From Obelidium mucronatum (taxonomy: Eukaryota > Chytridiomycota > Chytridiomycetes > Chytridiales > Chytriomycetaceae), in contig JAIVFH010000321.1 of assembly GCA_025765595.1 (NCBI GenBank), forward strand, positions 1 through 28,595: 28,595 nucleotides of DNA, read 5' to 3'. This document shows positions 9,703 to 20,704 of the stretch, piece by piece. A program made the position numbers and the translations under genes. The notes under the pieces were generated by a model, which saw nothing but the letters and a program-made list of their open reading frames with translations, was not told where the DNA came from and made no database searches. The number at the start of each line of letters is the position of its first letter. Positions within the stretch are counted from its first letter, which is position 1.

Positions 9703-10410
9703 TCAAGAGAGCAGATCTCTGGTCAGTTTCTGTCTAATACCACCCCGAATAAATAATAAATTGGTCAACAGCCAATAAGGAGCGCATCCACTCTGAAGAT
9801 ATTCAGGGAATATTCTTTGAAAAACATCAGAGAAATATCGATTGATGGGGTCCCCTGTATGATTAACACATCCTCAGGATGTGTCATCATAGCAGTGCAG
9901 ATTTGGGACAAGTCTACCCAATTTGTGTGCTGGAATAGCTTGCCCTGGGCAGAAGCCCCTTGTGTCAATCCTGTTCCAACAAATGTGTGGCCAAACCTCA
10001 ATGCAATCATTGCCAGGTTTGTGGTGTAGTGGTCTACTGTCAACTCCAACAAGAGTGTCAAAATGAGGCTCTCGTTCAGTCACATTGATGACTCAACATA
10101 GCCCAGTTTCTCCATCAACTCTCCATTCCTGTCTGGAATGTCCCGAGTTCAGATATAATTGAATAAAAGTGCTGCAAGGGCAGGCTGCAACGGCAAGGTC
10201 CGGAGTGCTCCAAAATTTGTTGTTGCTGTTGGATAAAGACTTCAGTTTTACACCAAGAACTACTGTTGCAGCTTGAATAAAAACAATGTCACCAAACTTG
10301 TTATCATTTGCCATTCGATTGCAGTAGTCGTTTGTGGAACAGTTGTAAATTCAATTGGTGTTGTCTGGATAGAATAACAAAATAATATTAAACAATAGTA
10401 GAACTCACTA
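9703..10410 (-). pseudogene. Coding-like stretch interrupted by TGA codons, unrecognised
   Basis: One minus-strand frame reads as protein-like sequence from ~10378 to a stop at 9703-9705, broken only by TGA codons at 10351-10353, 10093-10095 and 9874-9876. Segments include CSTNDYCNRMANDNKFGDIV, NNKFWSTPDLAVAACP and NRYFSDVFQRIFPEYL. A neighbouring frame (9765-10061) is also open for 98 codons, so frameshift decay is possible too. I cannot name a family. It could be a decayed gene, an unmodelled multi-exon gene or chance. No neighbouring gene in the window uses TGA as a sense codon. Confidence 0.3.
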
Positions 10411-10795
10411 TGGGGGTAAGAGAGGGTTGCTCAATACTCAGGCAAACCATGTCTACTATACCATAAGGTTTGTTCCAGGCCAAAATTCAAGGAATAAAGT
10501 GTCAGGTCTGACAAAAGTAATTCAGGGCTTGTGACGAGTGTCAAGAAATTCTCTGTTGCATTTGCAAGAAAGTTAGCGGAGCGATTGTGTCAAATAAGTT
10601 CTTGTCTATTTCAAGGGCCCAGTGTTGTTGATTTTACTCTTATCCACCACCACCACCACTTGTTTGTTTGTTTGCTTGTTTTGACATTATCAATGCGAGT
10701 TATTACGCACTGCTTCTTTTTTAAACTGCTCTGTACTACAGGAGAAATGGTTTATTTGCTTTTTTTTTTGTGTACACACTTATACAAGTTAAATT
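10411..10795. other. Intergenic stretch with no supported gene
   Basis: These ~385 bp hold only a His/Leu-rich plus-strand ORF (10531-10803) that arises from a short (CAC)n run and (TTTG)n repeats near 10640-10680. I see no coding signal, RNA gene or mobile element. The right end presumably includes the 3' UTR of the MYST gene. Confidence 0.5.
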
Positions 10796-12858
<2,063 letters not shown>

Positions 12859-12939
12859 TTTCAATATTTAAAGAGTTGACTCACTTTTTTTTTGTTTTTT
12901 TTTTGTAATTATTTCTACACCCGCAACCATTCGCCAACA
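12859..12939. promoter_or_regulatory. 81-bp divergent promoter shared by the MYST acetyltransferase and BUD20-like genes
   Basis: Only 81 bp separate the two divergent ATGs. The segment contains T-runs (12887-12904) and no ORF. Both transcripts must start within it or just inside the neighbouring 5' UTRs. Confidence 0.6.
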
Positions 12940-13445
12940 ATGACTCGCATGCGCAGAAAGAAGATGCACCACAGCATCAGAGACGTGAAACGATCTTCGA
13001 GAACGAGAGCTAGAGTAAAGGACTTGGATCAGATCCAAGAAGACATTGCAAAGAAGATGGCTTCAAATTCAAACTCACTCGTTACCGACTCTGCAGCAGC
13101 TGCCCCAGAGCTGGACTCAGATCTCCCGGGACTTGGACAGTTCTATTGCATACATGTTAGTAACTCACAGTGCTGTTTACGGAATCATCGGTTAACAATC
13201 AAGTTAAACAGTGCGCCAAGTACTTTGTGACACAACCTGCAATGGATGTCCATCTTGCTTCAAAGCCTCACAAGAAAAGAGTGAAAGTTCTCCAAGAGCC
13301 AGCGTATACGCAAAAGGATGCCGAAGCTGCCGTTGGTCTGCGAACGGACAACACTCGGGGTAAAAGGACAGCTGTTTCATCAGAGATGAATGTCGATTCT
13401 GCCGTTCACGCTGGAATATTCTCAAATCTTACAGCATCTTCTTGA
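12940..13445 (+). CDS. BUD20: BUD20/ZNF593-like C2H2 zinc-finger pre-60S factor
   Basis: Two exons (12940-13155, 13212-13445; phase 0 intron) give 149 residues. The basic N-terminus MTRMRRKKMHHSIRDVKR, the acidic DLPGLGQFYC link and one C2H2 finger split by the intron (C-x2-C-x12-H-x5-H, seen as YCIH + CAKYF...DVHLASKPH) match the BUD20/ZNF593 family, including the long H-x5-H spacing. In yeast the protein rides on pre-60S ribosomal particles and aids their nuclear export. The C-terminus is less conserved. Confidence 0.92.
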
Positions 13446-13539
13446 GAGTTTTATTGCTTATTATTCCTATCTTTTTTAAAAAATACGATGTTTACTTGTA
13501 CGACGACTTACCGTTTTTTTTCCACATCCTTTTATCAGT

Positions 13540-13739
13540 ATTTTATGTTGCTTCCAATCAAAAGTGGGAAGAAGGTTTGGAAGACCTTTGTTCTCAAAAA
13601 AAAATCAACACTTCACCTATAGTGAAGAATCTCAGTCTTGCCGATTTGGAGACCGCGGCGATATATCTGCTTACTAAATTCTTACTGGCCAGCCAGTCAA
13701 CCGCAGATTCTCTTCACACACAAAACCGCGATCTAGCAA
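13540..13739 (+). other. Coding-like segment upstream of the RGS gene, not joined to any model
   Basis: Frame 2 reads a helical, protein-like stretch (e.g. NLSLADLETAAIYLLTKFLL, STADSLHTQNRDLANERN) that ends close to the proposed ATG at 13740. The frame does not match the RGS start frame, a TAG blocks the RGS frame just upstream of that ATG, and I find no intron that would join them. It may be a small separate gene, an alternative first exon or the 5' UTR. Confidence 0.3.
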
Positions 13740-16489
13740 ATGAACGAAACATCAAGCACAAACAGCGAAATAGTGAAAAGTGGGGCAACCCCTTCAGTAA
13801 TCACACCCCAACAAGAACCTCAACAGCAATCCAACAACGGCGGAGGAGCAGGTGGAATAACATCAAAGTTCACGATTGGCCGGAAAAACAGTAAATCTTT
13901 TGGAGGCACAGCCTCAACCCAACAACCACCGGCATTGAGTATAACCACATCCCAAAGCCGATCATCCATATCCGTTCCAGCAACTGTCGGCCCCCAGTCC
14001 GCAACTGCAGGCGGCATCTTCAACTTCAACAGCGCTCTCAGTGGAACTTCCACCTCATTTAAACGCCGCAACAGTCTCACAACGGGGCCGTTTCAGAACA
14101 TTTTCGGAAATAGTCCATTGAGTGACAACCCTGATCCGTCGCGTCTCATTGATACCACACGCCCAAGCACCAAAGTGCCTGGGCCAGTTTCGCCTTCTAC
14201 TCCCACTGTAGGCATCACTCAACCGAGTTTCAAAGACGATGATGCAGAGGATGGAGCTGCGGCCCCTAAAGTTGAAGAAGTAGTAGCTCCCAAAGTTTTG
14301 TTGTTGAGGGAGTTGGGGAAAACGTTTGGGCCTGAGGAAACTGCAATGAAGTCGATCGAGGCGAGAGTGAATGAGAGACGGTTGATGATGGTTGAAGAAG
14401 GTTCGGCTATTTTTTTTTGTTTATATTTGATGTATTCTTCTTCCTTTTTGGCATAACGGTCTTATTTTTTTGTTCAGTGGTCCACCGTCTAAGAGATCCT
14501 ACAACTGGAGTGGAATTGAAAGATCGATCAAAACTATTTCAAGTTTACAAAAACTCGTTCACTGGTATTTCCGTTTTTTATTTCTTCGTACGAAAATCCA
14601 ACCCCCTTTTCTTCGGTCAAACAGGAACCCAACTAATCGACTGGTTAATCCCAAACTGCAAACTATGCGGCCGCCCCGATGGAATCCGAATCGCCCAAAC
14701 CCTCATGGACTACTCATACATTATATCCGTAGAAATGGATTTCAAATTCAAAGAAACATCCCTTCACATTTTCCAGACGAGTTTCTTGTGGCCGACTGTG
14801 CCATGGCAAAACTTGGGTCGCGATTACTTTATTTACTTGATCAAGCGGACACAGAGAACTTCGAAACAGCAGCAGTTGACTGTTACGGAGGAGCAGAGGC
14901 TGGAGAGGTTAATGTTGAAGTTTAAAAAGACGAGGGATGAGATTGCGCAGGCTGTGAAAGTGCAAACAGAGTATGTCATTCCCCTTCTCCTTTCTGTTTT
15001 TTTTTCTTTTTTTTTTTTCTTCTGTCGACTTTAGCTGAAAGGAAATCCACAGGTTTACTGAAAGTCTTCCAAAGAATGATAAGAAAATATTTCTCTTGCA
15101 AGAACACGCCTTTTGGAAATACCAGCGTCCGTTGCTTCAGAACGCGGTAAATTGGCACTCATGTGCAGAGCTTTTTTAAAAACTCGTCTACTTTTTTTTT
15201 CAGAACACACCATCTCCAACAATGAAAGACGATTCTTCGATGCGCGTTCGAACCTTTGAAGAATACCTGGTACTATTTTTAAAAACTATTACACACATTA
15301 AAAACATTCTTATCTGTTCTCAATAGGCCCAACTTACAGACAATCAACTACTAACATACACTGAAAAGAAAGTCTCACAACTTCAGGCTGCAAACTACAT
15401 GAAAAGAATTCCAATCTCAACTGCATCGAAAAAGTGAGTCCAAAATTATCTTCCAAGCTGCAAAAAAAAAAAAAAAAAAACAGTTCTTTGTTGTTCAACA
15501 TTTTTTTGACCCATTTTTAAACCCTCTCCAGCATTATCGATCGTTGTATCGCATTTCAAGTGATTGATCCATTTGTCGACCAACAACCCACCCTAAACCC
15601 CTTCATTTGCGACGACCCCAAAATCTGGGACACTACAAAAACAATCCCCACCCCAAGCGACATCAAAATCTGGCGCCGCCACATCACAGACCTCCTAAAC
15701 GACCCCCTCGGCGTCAAACTATTCAGTGAATTCCTTCGAAAAGAAGACGCCAACGACCCCTTAGACCTCCACTTGAAAATCAAAGCCCTCGACGAAATCG
15801 CAAGCTACACTGAATACGTGTCCAACGCGGTCCTGATTTTCAATGAATTCATTCCGTTGGGGTCGCCGCGAGAAGTCAGCATCACGTTTGGGATTCGAAG
15901 CAGACTTGTTGCGACTTTTACAATCTTGAAGAATCAAATCGCGGAGCAGCTTGCAAAGTATGAGTTGCAGGCTTTGAATGGGACGCTTAATAATTTGGGG
16001 AGGTCTGCGGCTGCGGATTTACCGGTTGTAAATTTGTTTAGTGGGGCGGGTGCGGCGTCGCCTTCTGTGTCGAATTTAAATGGTGGTGGTGGCGGTGGTG
16101 CGGCCGGAATCTCGCTAGGGCATGGAAATCCCATGCTTTCAGTGGCTGATGTCACAGCGAGTATGGCTGGTCTGGTACGGATGGATGGTGGTTCACGTGG
16201 TCCGGCGGTTCTTGCAAGTCAGTATCAGCAGTTACAGGAAAACAAGAAAAAGGAATCCATGGCGTGTCAACCAATCGATGAAAACAAAAAATCAGCGAAT
16301 ATGGCTGGAGATGTGGCCACGTCCGCCGTCTTTACCCCGGAACGTTTGGCAACGTGGAGACTTCCGCATGATACTTTTTCTGCAGCCAATCAACACCTTT
16401 TAGTGGTGATGGGACGAGACTCTTATTCAAGATTTTGGGCAAGCCCCGCAATGAAGGAATTGATGGATTTGGCAGGAGTAACGGATTAG
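13740..16489 (+). CDS. R7-like regulator of G-protein signalling (DEP-DHEX-GGL-RGS)
   Basis: The seven-exon model is 13740-14400, 14478-14564, 14625-14970, 15053-15146, 15204-15269, 15327-15433 and 15532-16489, giving 772 residues. A Ser/Thr/Pro-rich tail (1-200) precedes a DEP domain at ~222-305 (FTGTQLIDWLIPNCKL). A DHEX-like helical region contains EHAFWKYQRP, like the R7 string ERAFWDVHRP. A GGL-like segment ends NPFICDDPKIWD, comparable to NPWISDD in animal R7 proteins. The RGS domain begins IWRRHITDLLNDPLGVKLF (~500) and ends SYSRFWASPAMKELM (~765). About 120 Gly/Ser/Ala-rich residues (~604-725) are inserted within the RGS fold. It should act as a GAP on a G-alpha subunit, perhaps paired with a G-beta. 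The start codon is uncertain. Confidence 0.88.
15462..15480 (+). repeat. Poly(A) run of 19 in an RGS intron
   Basis: An uninterrupted run of A lies inside the 98-nt intron 15434-15531, the longest intron of this gene. Its length is likely to vary between strains or sequencing runs. Confidence 0.9.
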
Positions 16490-16666
16490 AAGCGATACCT
16501 TTCTTCGGGCTACAGATTATGCTGCTGCTGTTTTTACAATTTTGCTTCCTAACGTTTCGGGACTGTCCTCAATAAAACATGTTTATTCACAGAGTTTTGA
16601 AACGCAGAAATTATTCTAGTTTCTCTATTTGGGAGAGAAGAAGCAGAAAAGTTAACAACAAGGACA

Positions 16667-17561
16667 TCAAAGAATTTGTTTCGTATCGTTACCTAAAACT
16701 TCAAGTCTTGCCAGAATGATATTTTTGCTGGAAAATAAACCATCAGCACCTTCTCAATGATCTTGATTAATGCAAAGGACAAACCTTGTTTCCTGAATCT
16801 CCCCAGCCAAAAAGCATTCGTCTAGGATTGCATACACCTACCGATGAATTAAAAACACGATTCTGTAAGCATCCCACTCACTCCCACACCCATAAAAACC
16901 AAACCTTGTAAAAATTGAAAACCAAGTCAAGCTCGCACACATTTTTGAAGAATGCATCCAGTACTTCGACAAAGAAATGGATGGCTTCCAAGTAGGCAAG
17001 TTCGTTGTCATTTGTATCCACACAGAAGCAAAAGAATAGACCAGCATAGCGACGATAAATAATTTTATAGTTTCTGTACTGTATGAGGCAAAGAAGATTT
17101 CGAATCAATAGGGGCGTAATTGGTTTTGATGATTTTGAGTTGATCGAGCTTTCAAGTCCAAGACACTTTGTACAGTTTTGTAGCATCTCCAACACTACCG
17201 TGCTTCCATGAGTGTATATTTCTCGAAAAACGAATAGAAACAGCCCTATCATTGCCAAGCCAGTAAGCATCTGTGGATTTTCCCCCAAATTCTGAATCGA
17301 GTCCCAAGATCCAGTTACGATAGATATGCTGCTAATATTACCTCGACAAAGTTACTCTGATACCTAAACCCAAAAGTGTTAACGACACTTGGCATCCCAT
17401 TTTTAAGGTGACATCAACACTCACTTCTGGTCTCGCCCAGCGACCAGCTTGTGGACTTCCATCTTTAGCTTTATCTTTTCATCGTCTTCGAATGGAATGT
17501 ACCACTTGGACAGTCGGGTCTTTCCCTGGCGGTTTTGCACAAGAATGAAACGAATCGTCAT
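16667..17561 (-). CDS. APS2: AP-2 clathrin adaptor complex sigma subunit
   Basis: Five exons (17561-17425, 17363-17342, 17078-16905, 16837-16785, 16727-16667) give 148 residues, the usual size. The sequence is nearly diagnostic: [57 protein letters not shown] and [18 protein letters not shown]. It is the small subunit of the AP-2 complex in clathrin-mediated endocytosis and binds dileucine cargo signals with the alpha subunit. Exon 2 is only 22 nt. Intron 2 (17079-17341) is 263 nt, about four times the local norm, and is fully open in the frame of exon 3. The start codon is 55 bp from the TFIIA start on the other strand. Confidence 0.97.
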
Positions 17562-17616
17562 TTCTGTTTGTTTTCTTTCCAAAAAACCAAACTAGCCCAC
17601 AGCGCCCCTAAACGCA
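17562..17616. promoter_or_regulatory. 55-bp divergent promoter shared by AP-2 sigma and TFIIA large subunit
   Basis: Only 55 bp separate the two divergent ATGs. No other gene or ORF fits in it. Core promoter elements for both genes must overlap or extend into the coding regions. Confidence 0.6.
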
Positions 17617-18945
17617 ATGTCAAATCAGGCGGTACCCGGCGTGTGAGTTGGGCCCAAGGGGATGTTAAGAACGGCCAATCTAACGTGTTTGTGTGTGGCC
17701 CAAGGTACACGTGGATCATTGACGACGTTGTGACCAAAGTGCGACCCCACTTCCAGTCAGTTGGACTCTCTGATCAAGTGCTTGTCGACATTGAAAAGGT
17801 GCTCGCCCCCTTTTTTTTTGGATTAGGAATTCGGTGGAATTATTTGAGTCTAATAAGAGAAAGCGAGTTGTAGAAGTGGAAGGAGAAGCTGATTGCCTCA
17901 AAGTGTGCCACGTTCAGCAACCTCCAAGCAACAGCCCAGCAGCAGCAGCAAAACCAACAACAGTTGCCCAACCAGGCAAACTTGAACAATTTCAATGTTA
18001 TGGGTGGAGGACAGCAATTGAACCAGCAGTACATGGGCTCATACCAAAACTCGCTCTACCAAACCCATCAACAACAGCAACCGCATCAGCAACAAAATTA
18101 CTACCAGGATAACTCAAATGCTGACTTCTTGGGAACCTCTTATGGCCTGCAGCAGCAGCACCAACAACAGCAACAACAACTAAATCCAATGAATATGATG
18201 AACTTTGCCCCTCAAATGCAACTTCCCCCATTACAGCCATACGGGCGACCCAACAACAACAATTGTAATGATTATATTCCGTTTTTGTTTTTTTATTTAA
18301 AACAAAAAAAACTAACGACAAGCACATCAAGTGGGCGGATACCAACTGAATCAAAATGATGGGCACGGGGATAATGATCTTGATGGACTGGCAACAGCGG
18401 CTCAACCAATTCGACGACAGTCAAAAACTATTACGAACGAAATTGACGCGCTTTTGGAGAATGGCGTGACTGCCGCTCTTGCTAGAATTCGCGAAAAGAA
18501 ATCCAAATCCGTATTGTTAACATCTCAAACAGTCGATATTCGTAACGATGATGAAGGTGGAAGAGGTGTCGAAATTACTGACGTCGAAGAGAAGAAGCGT
18601 GTTTTCGAGCGTATCTTTAGAAACAAGAAAGTCGCGCAAGTGGATGGACCAGATGACGATGATGACGATGATGACGATGTTAGTCGCCATTTGCAAGTGC
18701 TTATCGTGACTGAACCAACCATTTATCATTAGGAAGATGAAGACAATAACCGGCTGGGGTCCGACTTGGACACAAACGACGGCGATGATGATGACGACCC
18801 TGACTTGAATGATTTGATCTTGTGCCAGTACGAGAAAGTAAACAGAACGAAAAATAAGTGGAAGTGTGTTTTCAAAGATGGGATTGTTCATGTGAATGGC
18901 AAAGACTACCTGTTCCACAAGGCAAATGCCGATTTTGAGTGGTAA
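17617..18945 (+). CDS. TOA1: Transcription initiation factor IIA large subunit (alpha/beta)
   Basis: The five-exon model is 17617-17642, 17705-17869, 17918-18264, 18332-18678 and 18733-18945, giving 365 residues. The N-terminal four-helix-bundle motif is clear (VYTWIIDDVVTKVRPHF, LSDQVLVDIEKV). A Gln/Asn-rich linker follows, then a helix-rich part, an acidic Asp run and the conserved C-terminal beta-barrel (LNDLILCQYEKVNRTKNKWK, VHVNGKDYLFHKANADFEW) ending at the stop. TFIIA stabilises TBP on the TATA box. The end of exon 2 is the weak point: after IEKV the frame reads APFFFGLGIRW through a T-run, and a neighbouring frame (17827-17910) is open and Lys/Arg-rich. Several donors keep the frame. 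Confidence 0.92.
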
Positions 18946-19026
18946 CATGCATCTCGTGACCTATTCACATTTTCCTTTGAAGTTTCGATTGTCTTCATTG
19001 CCAATACAACATTTTATTCATATGAA

Positions 19027-20669
19027 CTATTTATCTTTTGCTATATCAACTAATTCATCCAGAACCTTTTGCTGCTTCTCATAGCTATCAAGGTTATATT
19101 CTAGCGACGCAAGATGCATGAAATAGCTCGACAACAGCTCTTTGGTGCTTTTAAAATATAAATGATAAGTATCAATCGAAAGGAAATACCAACAAACCGG
19201 CGAGGAAGTCCTGCGGAGTAATAGTTTTCGATTCCTAGCAGCTCTTCTACAATTCCCTCTTTCAGCAATTCGTCCTCAATCTTTCCAAGTGCATCTTCGT
19301 AAAGATCCAAGTCGATTGCCCCGCCTCCAAGTTCACTTTTTCTTAACGCTTGCTCAAAGGAATCTACTGAATCCACCTCTCCGATTCTCCTTTGAGTTCT
19401 GGCTGCTCGTTTTTTGTTGATGAGTTTCCGCGCTGTCTGAAGGTTGTTGACAATGACTGCAATAAACAAACTTGCTCAATGGCCGACGTTAGTATTAACG
19501 GAATACAGGATCAAGCAGCCAGAAAACCCCTACTTCAAGAACACAAACGTCTCCAAAACAATTACAAAAACAACAAAGAATTGAATCGTAGAGCTTTGGT
19601 CTCGATTCTCGTTTACAATGTTCGACCACTTGATTGACGCAACAATGGTTAATATTTCGATCTTTCTAAGGGGTAGGGGAAAACTATACCTGATCCAGAG
19701 TCATCAGCTGGAATAATCGAAACAACGATGTAGATATATGACCAAACCGCCGTGGATCAATGTCGCGGTATGATGCTGTGGCGATAACCGCCAATATATC
19801 TTGATTCAAGCCAGTTTAGAATTAAGTATCAATGAGCACTATTGTTTCAGCTCACACAATGTCACCATGGATAGTGCTGCGATATTTAACATTGCGGGAA
19901 TAGATTTAAAGACAATTGCAATAATAATTTGAAGGGAGCGGAGCATGTTGATTGTTCGTAATGCCCGTAGAGATCTGACAAACTCAGTAAGAATATCATG
20001 CAATTTATGCCATAATTTCCGTACCTCACAGCTCTTACAGCACGAAATAATCTTAATATTCGAAAGATTTCAGTGTTGAAGGACATCACGTTGGCCAAGT
20101 AAAATGGAGACAGCCAAGTGAACATTGAAACAATAACAATGGTGAAGTCAAACACATTCCAGGTGGACTTAAAGTAATGCAATCTCCAAGAATATAACTT
20201 CAGAGTAGCTTCAGCCATATAGATTCCAAGGCACGCGTTGTCGAGTATAGTGAAGTACCACGCTAGCAAAGAGTTCTTTTCAAAACAAGGACTTCAAGTT
20301 TTTCTAAAATCTAACAATACGCTCTGTTGATAGTCTGCACAGTTTCGAGAGCCAGAATGACTGTGTTGACGAGAATCACTCCAAGAATAAAACCGGAAAA
20401 GTAGTTTGCTTGAGTGATTGCGAAGATTTTAATACGCAGCCACGATCCACCATAAACATGATTTAGAAGTTGGCTGTTTTCTGTGCTATATGACGCGAAA
20501 GTTGCTGTTTGAGATTTGATTGTTGTTTAGCCAACTGTCAAGTTCCAAACCTTTGGATTGACATGTCAGAATCATTATAACCAGCCATGCTTCCGACCAA
20601 TGCGGTAGACGCTGATATATCTTGCGACATTTGTCTGTCCCTGAGAGAGTCTGATGATACGTTTGCCAT
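19027..20669 (-). CDS. CatSper-like voltage-gated cation channel subunit (single six-TM domain)
   Basis: The eight-exon model is 20669-20551, 20485-20341, 20275-20025, 19974-19856, 19799-19690, 19628-19534, 19470-19190 and 19139-19027, giving 410 residues in frame. S1 (GFILGVILVNTVILALET), S2 (LDNACLGIYMAEATLKLY), S3 (WNVFDFTIVIVSMF) and a long S4 with Arg at every third position (IFRILRLFRAVRAVRSLRAL) are visible. The pore reads FQLMTLDQW; the T-x-D-x-W filter (245-249) is the CatSper hallmark. S6 is ETFVFLNLFIAVIVNNLQ, followed by a coiled-coil C-terminus. In animals CatSper is the flagellar Ca2+ channel; a role in zoospore motility is inference. The first two exon joins are the least certain. 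The start lies 35 bp from the OPT stop. Confidence 0.85.
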
Positions 20670-20704
20670 AATGTGATATTCGCGTTTATTTTGAAGAAAA
20701 AAAC

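Noticed and set aside
18517..18948. 143-residue minus-strand ORF with hydrophobic Ile/Val runs
   Set aside because: It is the antisense of the TFIIA Asp-rich and C-terminal exons (GAT/GAC read backwards as ATC/GTC).
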